Origin: Amycolatopsis coloradensis
GTDB taxonomy: Bacteria; Actinomycetota; Actinomycetes; Mycobacteriales; Pseudonocardiaceae
Direction: 5' to 3'
Length of the DNA stretch: 55,464 nt
Assembly (NCBI RefSeq): GCF_037997115.1
Contig: NZ_CP150484.1
Location: 6,267,347 to 6,322,810 of the forward strand
The notes under the pieces were generated by a model. The model saw only the letters and a list, made by a program, of their open reading frames with translations, was not told the origin of the DNA and searched no databases. Both the position numbers and the translations under genes were made by a program. Positions 9,653-18,854 of the stretch are shown here, in pieces. Within the stretch, counting starts at the first letter, position 1. Each line of letters begins with the position of its first letter.

Positions 9653-10159
9653 TTACGAAATCTTGTACGAGCTGGCCTTGTTGTTCATGCCGTAGACACC
9701 CAGGTTGGCACTGGAATCGATCCAGGGCGTACGGTGTCCCGTGAAGTCGATTCCGTCATAGAGCCTGAAGTCGCATCCGGCCGCGGTGATCAGCGAGGAA
9801 ACCCGATTGTTCCAGTCGCTGTCTCTGAGATCGCTGTCAGAGTGGTCGACGTCGTTGTTGGCGTGCGAACACACGCGAGACGCAAAGAAGATCAGATATC
9901 CCCCACGAGGATCCATGTTGACTCTGTCGAACCAGGTGCCGAGCCGAACCCGCATAACGTCGGCCGACATCGCGGTCTGCAGCCCAGACTCCGTCGAGAA
10001 GCACGACATCGCGTCAGTTTCGACGTTGAGGGCGCAGTAGTCGTGCCGGGGCAAGCCGGCGAACGAGGTTCCCGGAATGGAAACAGTCAAACCCGTCACG
10101 CAAGCCATCATCGCCAAAAGAGAAGTTCTCGGTTTACGCATGTTGTCCACCTGAATCAT
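9653..10159 (-). CDS. Secreted beta/gamma-crystallin-like protein, peptidase inhibitor I36 type
   Basis: The predicted protein has 168 residues. AAGGA lies six bases before the ATG at 10159. A second ATG at 10141 also has an AGGTGG site, so the true start may be six residues later. A Sec signal peptide (RKPRTSLLAMMACVTG to about SFA) leads into a compact, Cys-containing mature domain. The end (FRLYDGIDFTGHRTPW, NNKASSYKIS) shows the W/Y-rich Greek-key pattern of crystallin-like proteins, including the Streptomyces metalloproteinase inhibitor family I36. It is likely an extracellular inhibitor or structural protein. It stands alone, transcribed away from the pseudogene at 10.4 kb. Confidence 0.68.
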   Translation of the reverse strand: MIQVDNMRKPRTSLLAMMACVTGLTVSIPGTSFAGLPRHDYCALNVETDAMSCFSTESGLQTAMSADVMRVRLGTWFDRVNMDPRGGYLIFFASRVCSHANNDVDHSDSDLRDSDWNNRVSSLITAAGCDFRLYDGIDFTGHRTPWIDSSANLGVYGMNNKASSYKIS

Positions 10160-10344
10160 TCAACTTCCTTGCTTGCCATTTCCCCTGCCCGATGCAGATT
10201 TCCCCGCCGCGAAGCATGAAGGAGACAAGATTACGATTTCAGTGCATGACTGAAGCGTACGACCGAAACGCTCGCGGGGTAAGGGGCCGTGGTTGGCCAC
10301 AACGCGTCGAAGGCACACGCGTGCCAACTGGTGAAGTGGCCACG

Positions 10345-10600
10345 CGCCGGGGAGGCCCGCTGTCCGGCTCCGGCATCGAGACCACTACGCCCTGCTGGCT
10401 GAGCGAGCGGAGCGGGAGTAGCCGGGCCGACGAGCTGGCCTGCTTCGCCTGACTCCAGCGTGAGCACGCCAACCTGCGGACCGCACTGGAATTCTGCTTG
10501 ACCGAACCCGGGCAGGCGCTGGTGGGGTTGGAGATCGCGGCCTCGCCGTGGAACTACTGGACACGCTCAGGCTGGTTCACCGAGCCCCGTCACAGACACC
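10345..10600 (+). pseudogene. Remnant of an AfsR/LuxR-type NB-ARC ATPase regulator
   Basis: Read across frames, the region gives RHRDHYALLAERAERE followed by LQREHANLRTALEFCLTEPG and IAASPWNYWTRSGWFTE. This is the characteristic post-NB-ARC helical segment of AfsR-like and LAL-like regulators (HxxYxxLAE, REHxNLRAAL, EGRxWL). Stop codons and frame changes interrupt it, no ATPase core precedes it and no TPR tail follows. It is therefore a small fossil of a further regulator, unrelated in frame to the SARP-like gene 1 kb upstream. Confidence 0.6.
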
Positions 10601-10785
10601 ATCCGGTATGTGGGCGGCGCGAACCTCATCCGTCCCCGGACTGTAGGGGGTTCTACCGATGTTCTGCCCCTCATCGCTACCTAATGTTCTCAGGTAGCAG
10701 CTTTCCGAGCGACGCTGGCCGATCCGAAGATCGTCGACTGTCAGTGACGCGAGGTCAACTGGTTCGATTTCAAGGGAGGTTTTCC

Positions 10786-10830
10786 ATGCATGAGCGGATC
10801 GCCGTCCAGTTTCCGACAAATATCTCCTGA
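10786..10830 (+). CDS. Possible 14-residue leader peptide
   Basis: An ATG at 10786 is preceded by a near-consensus Shine-Dalgarno site, AAGGGAGG (10772-10779), with 6-nt spacing. It encodes only 14 residues (MHERIAVQFPTNIS) before TGA. The next gene starts 100 bp downstream. It could be a leader peptide affecting the secreted protein gene at 10931, or a chance match. The sequence shows no transporter, lasso or lanthipeptide motif. Confidence 0.25.
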   Translation: MHERIAVQFPTNIS

Positions 10831-10930
10831 TGAGGTATGCGGCAACGGTACGACTCTTTAAATGCCCGTATCCAAGAAAGGACGGGCCCCAGTGGGCTCG
10901 CCATCTACACCACATATGAAAGAGGTGGAC

Positions 10931-11575
10931 ATGTACAACCGTGCATGGAAAGTGTGCGCCCGGACGGCGGTGGCGATCGCTGTCAGCGCCATGGCCTTGG
11001 TCGCGGGAGGAACCGTAGCTTCCGCCAGCCCGGTCGGCGCCGTCGACGTGTCACGCTCGTCCACAATCGATGTGACCCACCGCCAGTTCGACCTCATCCT
11101 TCCCGATGCTCGGGCCGGACGCCCCACCGGGGCACTGGCGGCCGCCGACGAGGTCACCGCGTTCCACGGTTTCAGCACCTTCCGGAGCATCAAGATCCAG
11201 TCCGTAGGTTTCGATCTTGAAGGGCGCATTCAGGGTAAGCTTCGGAGCCACAATTTCAAGAGCCTGTGGCAGGTCTACAATCTTCCGTCGTCGTCCAGCT
11301 GGAAGGTGTGGGTGGCCAGCTTCAAGCGGGACACCAGCCAGAGCGTCCTGAAGGAGACACTCCGCGACGAGCAGCTGATCGATATCAATATCGACATCAA
11401 GTTCAAAGTCTCGGCTGCCGCGTTGCAGGGCGTGTCCACCCTGCGCATCGGTTTCGAGACGTTGAGGCTGAACTCCAACGGAACGACCAAGGACTTCACG
11501 GTTGTCAATGGGGCGTCCGGCGGCGCCAAGGACCAGAACAACAACGACGTCCCGGTGGACTTCGAGCCGGTCTGA
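10931..11575 (+). CDS. Secreted protein of unknown function
   Basis: The predicted protein has 214 residues from ATG 10931, with AGAGG five bases upstream. An ATG at 10862 would add a 23-residue extension without signal features. Residues 1 to about 33 are a Sec signal peptide with an Ala-rich hydrophobic core ending ASA. The mature protein is beta-rich with no Cys, has several Phe/Trp residues (HGFSTFRSIKIQSVGF, WKVWVASFKRD) and ends in an acidic DVPVDFEPV tail. I do not recognise the family. It is followed 240 bp later on the same strand by another secreted protein of similar design, and the two may be expressed together. Confidence 0.6.
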   Translation: MYNRAWKVCARTAVAIAVSAMALVAGGTVASASPVGAVDVSRSSTIDVTHRQFDLILPDARAGRPTGALAAADEVTAFHGFSTFRSIKIQSVGFDLEGRIQGKLRSHNFKSLWQVYNLPSSSSWKVWVASFKRDTSQSVLKETLRDEQLIDINIDIKFKVSAAALQGVSTLRIGFETLRLNSNGTTKDFTVVNGASGGAKDQNNNDVPVDFEPV

Positions 11576-11813
11576 CCGAGAATTCTCGGCCGGCCGATGA
11601 TGCGTTGACGATGGCGGCGAGTGGTGCCGGGCAGATACCGCACCAGTCGCCGCCGGGTTCTTGCAAGGGTGGCCCGTGGCGCGTGGAATGTCCCATGAAC
11701 CGGCCTGTCCGCCCCAGAGCAAACCTGTGAGTACTTCGGTCACCATGGGCGGCCGCGGCAAGCTCGGGAACGAGCCACCTTTCCTATCCATATTGATACC
11801 GAAAGGGGTCAGC

Positions 11814-12362
11814 ATGCTTTCCACCAGGAAAACTCCTGTGTTGATCACCAGGCGGCAGCCGGGCGATCAACACAGGACCCGCAGATCGTTGGGGGCGGCA
11901 CGGCAGGTTCTGGCGAAATTCGCCGCGGCCGCCGCGACAACCATGGCGGTCCTCGCAGCGCTCCTGGTCGGCGGCTCCAGCGCCGCTTTGGCGGCTGGTG
12001 GGCACTTCGTGCCGGGGGCCACCGAAGCCAGCTGGGACGGCGTCGTCGCCACCGTCTCGTTCCGGGAGGTGGATGTGGAGGTGGAGGGCGGCGTGACCAC
12101 GATCTCCGTCAAGGTAACCGCCGACGTAAATGTCGTTTGCACACAGGGCGAGTCGACTCTCAACATTCGCAGGTCCGCGACCGCCTTGGATGTGACGGAC
12201 TATTCGATCAGTGACGACGGCGCCGTCGCAGGTACCGCCAGGTTGCCACTCGAAGTGAGAGGATTGCTGGTCCCCGGCTATTCGTGCGTGACACGGCACT
12301 TGTCGGTCACCGCCGTCCTGGAGGACTTCTGGACCGGCGCGACCCTGGTCCACAGGGCCTGA
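11814..12362 (+). CDS. Secreted or membrane-anchored protein of unknown function
   Basis: The predicted protein has 182 residues from ATG 11814, with AAAGGGG about 9 bases upstream. A long basic N-region (TRRQPGDQHRTRRS) precedes a hydrophobic stretch (about residues 35-60, AAAAATTMAVLAALLVGGSS) consistent with an extended signal peptide cleaved after ALA. The mature part is beta-rich with valine and threonine alternation and two Cys (VVCTQGES, YSCVTRH) that may form a disulfide. No family is recognised. Neighbours are the secreted protein at 10931 and a NACHT pseudogene downstream. Confidence 0.55.
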   Translation: MLSTRKTPVLITRRQPGDQHRTRRSLGAARQVLAKFAAAAATTMAVLAALLVGGSSAALAAGGHFVPGATEASWDGVVATVSFREVDVEVEGGVTTISVKVTADVNVVCTQGESTLNIRRSATALDVTDYSISDDGAVAGTARLPLEVRGLLVPGYSCVTRHLSVTAVLEDFWTGATLVHRA

Positions 12363-12554
12363 TCCGTCAGCGCCGGCCCTGGCGTGAGCCGCGGCGGCAG
12401 AACAGGCCCGCACCGGCGACCACGTGCTGTCCGGCCGATCCGGACGCCGCGCGACTCGCGGGGTCCGGCCGTCGAGTCCGGTCAGGCGTGCCAGCCGGAG
12501 TAGCGTGCCGCGAGCGCCGAGGATTCATCGAGCTCGTAGGGCGGCCACTGCGTG

Positions 12555-13092
12555 TCCACTTCGAGGCGTGTGGTCCGTGTGTCCGGCCACGTGGACTACT
12601 ACCAGACCCTGCAGCCGCAAACGCCTGGTGATCACCGGGGCTCCAGGAGCGGGTAAGACCGTGCTCGCGCCGGAGCTGCTGCTGGGGCTGCTGGAGACCC
12701 GTAGCCCCGAGCAGCCGGTGCCCGTGCGGATTCCGGCCCCCGCCTGGGACACCAGCCACCCGTTAAGCGACTGGCTCGTCCACCACCTGGTGACCGCCTA
12801 CGTCGCCACCACCGCCTGGACCGACAACCACCCCGACGCCGTTCCCGCGTTCCAGCGAGCCCTGCACAAAGTCGCCAAAGACCTCACGGAAGCCCTGGGC
12901 GCACGGGAGGACCTCGCGGTGCGCCACCTGTACATCGCACCGGACACCGCCACCCGCATGGACTTCCCCGTCTATCCGACCAGCGGGCCCTCGGTCTCCC
13001 AGCTGCAACGCGTCCAGAACCTGATGCACCGCTCCGCATCCTCGCCGAGCGATACTGGGTCACGCGGCTGGTCGTGGCCGACAGCAACTGAC
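12555..13092 (+). pseudogene. Remnant of a NACHT-type NTPase gene
   Basis: Across two frames the start reads VRVSGHVDYYQTL then RLVITGAPGAGKT, a Walker A typical of actinobacterial HTH-NACHT proteins. It continues ELLLGLLETR, VPVRIPAPAWDTSHPLSDWL and VHHLVTAYV. The rest (ALHKVAKDLTEALGARED, LYIAPDTATRMDFPVYP) runs on in the same frame and then shifts to end as PLRILAERYWVTRLVVADSN at a TGA. The NTPase core is far too short, so this is an internal deletion or a fusion of two remnants. NACHT proteins are often immune or regulatory STAND NTPases. This one cannot be functional as read. Confidence 0.6.
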
Positions 13093-13268
13093 CCTGAAGC
13101 ATGGCCGCATCGCGCCATCGACCATCAGGAAACATCGCGATCTTCACGATTCCACAAACAACCCAGCCTCCTCACCTGCGGAAAGTGACCTTGCCCCACC
13201 GACGGGCAAGTCAACCCATGTTGACGTCCCGGCGGGTTTCTGCACCAACAGCAGAGCCGCCGGAGAGC

Positions 13269-15173
13269 TCATCGTTGTCGGAGAGGGAGTCGGTGCCAAG
13301 GCAGTCTGCGCGACTTGTGTGCCTCCCGGACCGCGAAGAAAGCCCAGAACAGGAGTGATCCCACACAGAAGGCGGCGAACAGCCAGAACGACCGTAGGAC
13401 ATCCCCCCACGTCGTCCCGCTCCGCCAGTGGATGAGCACCACGGTGAACAGGATTAAGACCGTCGCATACACGGCCAGCCAGATGCGGCGGTTCCACTGG
13501 CGCAGGATCGCGCCGTGTAGGAACCGCACCGGCACCAGGCCGATGACCAATGTTTCCAGGCTCAGCACGACGATCTGCGACAGCAGGGTGTCGAGCGCGA
13601 CCAGCGCCGCGGGTGCACCCGGCTTCTCGGCGGCGGCCCGGACACCGAACTGCCAGAACAGCCACGCGCACGCGGCAAGTGCCACCAGCACGACCACACC
13701 ACGCAGCACGGCCTCCGCCTTCACCCGGACGTGCCAGGTACCTCGGGCCCGCACGATGGTGTATCCCAGAAGCAGTCCATACACGTAACCCGGTTGAAAT
13801 GAAAAGAATCGCGACACCGCCGCGCAGACGATGGCGATCACGAGAGCCATACCGATGACCCGCAGCCGGGCCGCGTCGCCGCCGAAGGCGCTCCGCAGCC
13901 GCTGCTCGATCGCGTACTCGTAGGCCAGCACCACCAACGGAATCGCGATGAAATAGCCGAACGCGACGGGGGCGAACTGCCGCGGCGACGTGACGTTCAC
14001 CTGGACCGTGGTCATCAGGAGCGCTGCGACTCCCGCGAAGGCGACCACGACCGGCCACGAGGTTGCGCGCGCCGGGCGTTCCTTCGGCAGGAACGGCAGC
14101 CATCGACGGATGGTGCTCTCGTTCTCACGGTAGGTGGTGTTGAACAGCTCGGCGGGCCATCCGATCAGGAACCATCCCAGCAGCGGAACGATAACCAACG
14201 CGAGTGCGCCACCGCTCGTCAGGAATTCCCACACTTGCCCAGGTGTGGGGATCGCGTCGAGAAACCCGGGCCGCTGCCATGGTTCTTCGGATTCGTCCTC
14301 GGCCTTGGTCATGCCTTCTTCGCCCTGTGCCGACTGCCGACCATCGACACCGGGTCCAGGAGTTGAAGGCGAGGCCGAAGGTGCGGGCGGCCGGCTGGAA
14401 TCGACCGGTGGCGTGGACGGCGGACCGGAGCTGGCCGGTGGTATGAAAGGCGTCCCTCCGGGCTGCTGCTGTTGGCCCCTGGCCACGTCAGTCGGCGGTG
14501 TCGTGGTCGTGCTGCCCACCGCTGGTACTACGGAGAACGTCGCGCGCGCCCACTCACCACCGTCCACACAGCGCCCGTAGACCAGGTGCTCACCGCCGGC
14601 AGCGTCGGCAGGAACCGGCAACGGCGCGGTGAACGTGCCGTTCGCGCCGATCGGCACCGACACCCCGGTGCCGTACCCGTCCCACAACACGTCCGCGCGC
14701 CGCGTGCCGTGGTCGGGACACGTGTCGAACCCGCGGCCCCGCACCGTGACCTTGCTGCCCGGCGCACCGGTCGTTGATGACAGGGTCACCGCAAGTGAGA
14801 CCGGAGCGGTCACCTTGACCACCGCCCGAGCCCAGTCGCCGCCGTCCTGGCATTGCCCGTACACCCAATGGTCTCCGACCGGCGTGCCAGCGGGAACGAC
14901 GAACGACGTGCTGAACGTGCCGCTGGAGCTGATCGGCGCCGACACTCCCGTGTCTTGTCCGTTCCACAACACGTTGACGGTGCGGTTGCCGTAGTCCGGG
15001 CAGGCCCCGTATCCGTCTCCCCGCAAGGTGACCGCGGTGCCGGGCAGGCTCCGCGCCGGGTTCGGTCGTATCGAGAGGCCTTGCAGAGTCGAGTTCTGTT
15101 CCGCTGCTGTGGGCGTGCCCCACAGCAGTATTCCAGCCATGACAAAGAGCAGGGCGACCAGTCCACGCGCCAT
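13269..15173 (-). CDS. Exported Ig-like-repeat protein with a polytopic membrane C-terminus
   Basis: The predicted protein has 634 residues. The ATG at 15173 has GGGAG five bases upstream; the frame is open to a TTG at 15200 without such a site. After a signal peptide come two tandem Ig/IPT-like repeats of about 95 residues (PARSLPGTAVTLRGDGY and GAPGSKVTVRGRGFDTCP, each ending in a YGQC/YGRC-DGG-WARA motif). A Pro/Ser-rich linker (about residues 225-300) follows, then about eight transmembrane helices containing YVYGLLLGY. The arrangement resembles actinobacterial 'FGLLP-motif' membrane proteins, whose role is not established. It probably projects adhesive or sensing domains outside the cell. 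It is followed on the same strand, after a gap, by nothing clearly related. Confidence 0.72.
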   Translation of the reverse strand: MARGLVALLFVMAGILLWGTPTAAEQNSTLQGLSIRPNPARSLPGTAVTLRGDGYGACPDYGNRTVNVLWNGQDTGVSAPISSSGTFSTSFVVPAGTPVGDHWVYGQCQDGGDWARAVVKVTAPVSLAVTLSSTTGAPGSKVTVRGRGFDTCPDHGTRRADVLWDGYGTGVSVPIGANGTFTAPLPVPADAAGGEHLVYGRCVDGGEWARATFSVVPAVGSTTTTPPTDVARGQQQQPGGTPFIPPASSGPPSTPPVDSSRPPAPSASPSTPGPGVDGRQSAQGEEGMTKAEDESEEPWQRPGFLDAIPTPGQVWEFLTSGGALALVIVPLLGWFLIGWPAELFNTTYRENESTIRRWLPFLPKERPARATSWPVVVAFAGVAALLMTTVQVNVTSPRQFAPVAFGYFIAIPLVVLAYEYAIEQRLRSAFGGDAARLRVIGMALVIAIVCAAVSRFFSFQPGYVYGLLLGYTIVRARGTWHVRVKAEAVLRGVVVLVALAACAWLFWQFGVRAAAEKPGAPAALVALDTLLSQIVVLSLETLVIGLVPVRFLHGAILRQWNRRIWLAVYATVLILFTVVLIHWRSGTTWGDVLRSFWLFAAFCVGSLLFWAFFAVREAHKSRRLPWHRLPLRQR

Positions 15174-15189
15174 ACAGACTCCCAAGTGA

Positions 15190-15209
15190 AGACTCGACAA
15201 GACGAGTCT
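15190..15209. promoter_or_regulatory. 7-bp inverted repeat upstream of the Ig-repeat protein
   Basis: AGACTCG (15190-15196) and CGAGTCT (15203-15209) form a perfect dyad around ACAAGA. It lies 17 bp before the ATG at 15173, between two minus-strand genes. It could be an operator in the leader or an RNA hairpin ending transcription of the upstream LuxR gene. I cannot decide between these. Confidence 0.35.
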
Positions 15210-15252
15210 GGTTGGGCCGGGTGGCGTGGCGCGTCATGGAAAACCAGGATGT

Positions 15253-17988
15253 TTAAGTGTCCGCTCTGAAGTGGTCGCGGAGCATCAGCTCGCGGCGGTT
15301 GCGCACACCCACCTTGGTATAGATTCGTCTGAGGTGGGTCTCCACGGTGGTCACCGCGACTGTCAGGATCGAGGCGATCTCGGCGTTGCTGTGCCCCGCC
15401 GCAGCTAGGTCGGCCACGCGCCGTTCCGCGGGCGTCAGCTCCGAGGGCGGCCGGCTACGGCGCCGGCCACCCGCCTTCGACAACTGGTGCCTCGCGCGTC
15501 GGGCCAACCACGGCGACCCGAACCGCTCCGCAATGTTCAGGGCTTCGGCGAATTGGGCGCGTGCTCGCCGCGGCCGCCCCGCCCGGGACGACCACTCACC
15601 GTCAGCCAGCAACGCCTCGACGAGCTCCAACGGCTGCCCGGACTGTTGAAGCGATGCGACAGCCCGGTCCAACCAGGGTTCCGCGGCCTCGGCGCTGGAC
15701 GCCGTCACCGCCCTGCCGAGGTCTGCAGCGCTGCGTGGCCACACGCACGGGACCCGTTCACAAGCTGCGTCCAGCAAACCCACCACTCGCAGGACATCGC
15801 CTCGCCGCCCGGCACGCGCATAACCCAGGATCGCGTCCCGTGCCCACGGCACCACACAAGGTTCACAGAGACCCGCATCACTGGTGGTCTCCTCGACCAG
15901 CTCGAACCGTGCGCACGCCCTCGCTAAGTCTCCCTCGTGCAACGCTCGGCGACCCTGGAGCCACCACACGGTCAGCAGGCTGCCCAGATCCCGAAGCGGA
16001 CGGGCCTCGGCCTCCAATCGCTCACACAGTTCCTCGTCCCACTCGTCCAGCAGGAGCAACAGCCACACCTGGGAGGTGGTCGTATAGCGCCTCACCAAGG
16101 GGGCGAGATCACCTAGTTCCAGTGCTCGCGCCACGTCCGCCCCGGCGGCATCGAGTCGACCGGTTCGGATGTACAGTTCGGTCCGCGAAGCCAGCAGAAA
16201 TCCCGTTGAGCTGGCCGCTCCGAGCCGGTCCGCCGCGGTCAGCGCTAGTTCGAAGCAGCGTTCGCTGTCTTCGAACCGGTCGAACCACTTGGCCGCATAG
16301 GCATAACTGCTCAACGCACCCCAGCCCCACGACAAGTCGGCTAGCTGCGCGGCCGGGTCGGCAGCGACCTGCTCGGCTGCCTCCGCCACCGCGGCCAATC
16401 CCGCACCGTCGCCATTGATGCACGACAGGTAGCCCCAGGCGGACTGAGCGCGCCTACGCGTCACCGGATCGACGCGATCGATCAGCTCGAGGGCCTGCCG
16501 CGCCGGCTCCAACGACGCCGCCACATCGTGCACATGACCCGCCGTGGCCTGGTCGAGCAACGCCTCGACCGCGACGCCGGGTGCCACTACCTGCACCAAC
16601 TCGACGGCGCGCGCGAAGTACCGCGCCGCGTCGTGCGGCCGGCCCAGCTGGTAGGAAGCGCGTCCCAACTCCCGCGCAAGCTGTGCCCGCACCAGATCAT
16701 CACTCGGTTCCTCGGCCGCGGCGAGCACCTCGACGGCATCGTCAGCGCGACCGGCGGCGAGCAACGCCCGACCGGTGAGCAGCAACAGAACGGCGTCCGC
16801 CGCATCGCCGGCGAACACACACGCGGCGTTCAGGTAGCGCACCGCCGTGGACAACGCGCCGGCCTCGAACGCGGCACGCCCGGTCCTGGTCAGCACCGCC
16901 ACAGCCCGCTCGTCACCAACAAGGTCCCCCAGCACTGCATGCTCGGCCGCCTCATCAGGCCGGTCGCACGCGTCGAGCATCCGAAACGTGTTGCCGTGCA
17001 ACCGAAGGCGGGACACCGCCGGAAGGTCGTCATACAGCAGTTGACGGATCAACGGATGCGTGAACTCCACCTGGCAGCCGGGGGTCTCCCGCAACACCTG
17101 GTGGGCCAGCAACCCGTCGAGAACCGCATCACCGTCCGCGGCCGACAACCCCGCCAGCTCGACCGCCGCCGACGGGCGGAACCGCACCCCCAGCACCGCA
17201 GCAGCCCGCGCCAGTCCCATCCCGGCCTCGGAAAGATCGGTAAATCGCCGTAACAGCAGCCGGCGGCGCACCGTGTCGGGCGGCGTGTCGAGCCGCGGCA
17301 GGTCCGCACCCTCCGCGAGCACCGAGGACAAGTGCACCAGCAACAGCGGATTGCCAGCGGTCAGGACCTGCGCGGTATGGACGACCGACGTGGGCAACGC
17401 TCGCCCGACACGGTCGGCCAGCAGCGCCTCCGCTCCGGCCTCGGTGAGCGGCGGCAACGTCACCGACCGCGCGTGGTCATCATGCGCCAGCCCGGCCACG
17501 ATATCGGCCGCCTCCGGTGGCCACGGCCGCAGCGTCGCCACCAAACCGACCGGCAGCTCGGCCAGCCTTCTGGCCAGAAAAGAAAGCACCACCAGCGAGT
17601 CACGGTCTGCCCAATGCAGGTCGTCGGTGGCCACCAGGAGGGGCCGGTCGTATCGCCGCAACCATTCCCGCACCCGATACAGATGATCCGCCGCCGTGCC
17701 TTCCCCCAACCGTTCGGCAACACCGAGTCCGTCGAGAACCTGTGAGATCAGAGCGAACGGCACACCGCTCTCGACAGGTGCAGCCGCAGCCCGGACCACC
17801 TCGACCCCGGCTCCCGCACGCCGCTCCGCGTCCTCGAGCAAGGCGGACTTGCCAACCCCCGCATCACCCACTAGAAACAATGCCCCGCCTCGACCCCCGC
17901 GCACGCCGTCGAGAAGCGCGCCAATGGCCTCGATCGCTGGCTGTCTCTCCCACACGCGGTCGATCGTGGCAGAGCCAGCCAACAGCAC
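15253..17988 (-). CDS. LAL-type LuxR family transcriptional regulator
   Basis: The predicted protein has 911 residues. The N-terminal STAND ATPase has Walker A GDAGVGKS at about 41-48 and Walker B LLVATDDLHWADRDSLVVL. A long TPR-like helical middle follows. The C-terminal LuxR DNA-binding domain has LTPAERRVADLAAAG, NAEIASILTVAVTTVETHL and RRIYTKVGVRNRRELM. The first start is a GTG at 17988; a GTG at 17955 (VWERQPAIEAIG) is equally typical of the family. No Shine-Dalgarno site clearly decides between them. It is unrelated at sequence level to the LAL gene at 2.5-5.6 kb beyond the shared architecture. Two such regulators within 18 kb, without an obvious biosynthetic cluster, suggest their targets lie outside this window or were lost. 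Confidence 0.85.
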   Translation of the reverse strand: MLLAGSATIDRVWERQPAIEAIGALLDGVRGGRGGALFLVGDAGVGKSALLEDAERRAGAGVEVVRAAAAPVESGVPFALISQVLDGLGVAERLGEGTAADHLYRVREWLRRYDRPLLVATDDLHWADRDSLVVLSFLARRLAELPVGLVATLRPWPPEAADIVAGLAHDDHARSVTLPPLTEAGAEALLADRVGRALPTSVVHTAQVLTAGNPLLLVHLSSVLAEGADLPRLDTPPDTVRRRLLLRRFTDLSEAGMGLARAAAVLGVRFRPSAAVELAGLSAADGDAVLDGLLAHQVLRETPGCQVEFTHPLIRQLLYDDLPAVSRLRLHGNTFRMLDACDRPDEAAEHAVLGDLVGDERAVAVLTRTGRAAFEAGALSTAVRYLNAACVFAGDAADAVLLLLTGRALLAAGRADDAVEVLAAAEEPSDDLVRAQLARELGRASYQLGRPHDAARYFARAVELVQVVAPGVAVEALLDQATAGHVHDVAASLEPARQALELIDRVDPVTRRRAQSAWGYLSCINGDGAGLAAVAEAAEQVAADPAAQLADLSWGWGALSSYAYAAKWFDRFEDSERCFELALTAADRLGAASSTGFLLASRTELYIRTGRLDAAGADVARALELGDLAPLVRRYTTTSQVWLLLLLDEWDEELCERLEAEARPLRDLGSLLTVWWLQGRRALHEGDLARACARFELVEETTSDAGLCEPCVVPWARDAILGYARAGRRGDVLRVVGLLDAACERVPCVWPRSAADLGRAVTASSAEAAEPWLDRAVASLQQSGQPLELVEALLADGEWSSRAGRPRRARAQFAEALNIAERFGSPWLARRARHQLSKAGGRRRSRPPSELTPAERRVADLAAAGHSNAEIASILTVAVTTVETHLRRIYTKVGVRNRRELMLRDHFRADT

Positions 17989-18335
17989 GAAGATGCGTCA
18001 GCCGAACGGTCGAGTGAAATCTGGGGACACTCACAGAACTCGCGGATCAGCGACTGCGTCCTCCGCAGCACCACCAGCTGGTCGCGGTTGAACGTCAAGA
18101 TACAGCCATCACGGGATCAGCTCAGCTAATCGCCGACATCCACCAACACGTCGAAAAAATAGCCCCGCGTCAGATCAGGAGGTACACCTCAGGGACTACC
18201 ACCCTGGGAACACCGGACAGAGCAGATTCACTGAACCTTCTACTAAAACTTGTCGCGCAACAACAATTCCGCACATTATGCCGAATTCCGCAATGAGAAA
18301 TGAATCTCATCTCGCCGGTATCGTTCGCATCATCG
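17989..18335. other. Intergenic region between LuxR gene and IS5-like remnant
   Basis: No intact gene. On the minus strand an ATG at 18098 opens a protein-like stretch (FNRDQLVVLRRTQSLIREF) that soon runs into the LuxR gene in another frame. It may be the head of an eroded gene. The right half is AT-richer than its surroundings. Confidence 0.35.
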
Positions 18336-18349
18336 TCAGTGAGCCCATT

Positions 18350-18850
18350 TCAACTTCCCGTCCTGGTGACATTGTGAAGGACCGTCACGGCCTTGACCAG
18401 GCTGGTGATCCGGGTGGTACTGCACCGGAGCTTGCGCAGGAGACGCCAACCCTTCAGGGCTGCGTTGGCCTGCTCCCCTACGGCCCGGATCCGGGTGTGT
18501 GAGCGGTTGGCCGCCTGCCGGCCTGCGGAGAGATTCGCCCACCGCCCCCAGTAGGGCACGTGCACGGTGCCGCCGGCGCCGCGGTAGCCCTTGTCGGCCC
18601 AGCAGCGGATGTCGGCGGCGGTCAGTGCCTCGATTATCTCGTGGGCACGGGCGGCCTTGATGTCGTGCACAGCGCCGGGCAGGGCGGGCGAGGCCCCACA
18701 ACACACGGCCGAGCGGATCGGCCAGGACCTGCACGTTCATCCCGTGTTTGCGGTGCTTTCCGGAGGAGAAGGGGCGGTCGGCGGCGATTTGGTCGATCGG
18801 CCGCTGCCTGCCATGCGGCGAGCACGGCCTCGGCCGCGCGGTGCCTGCCT
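18350..18850 (-). pseudogene. IS5-family transposase remnant, frameshifted and 5'-truncated
   Basis: The C-terminal half of a DDE transposase is readable. One frame has SSGKHRKHGMNVQVLADP, and the next has ASPALPGAVHDIKAARAH, CWADKGYRGAGGT, HTRIRAVGEQANAALKGWRL and KLRCSTTRITSLVKAVTVLH. The frames meet at a G-run (tgtgggg at about 18692-18698) where one G too many breaks the expected LLWASPALPG. The N-terminal helix-turn-helix half is missing. No terminal inverted repeats were identified with confidence. The element or its remains abut the truncated-looking open frame at 18855-19067. Confidence 0.72.
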
Positions 18851-18854
18851 CGGC

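Noticed and set aside
13144..14103. 319-codon minus-strand frame overlapping the Ig-repeat protein
   Set aside because: Same strand, different frame from a well-supported membrane protein; Arg/Gly/Ala-rich with no start signal.
18350..18850. Programmed frameshifting of the IS5-like transposase
   Set aside because: The gene also lacks its N-terminal half, so decay explains the frame change better than regulated slippage.
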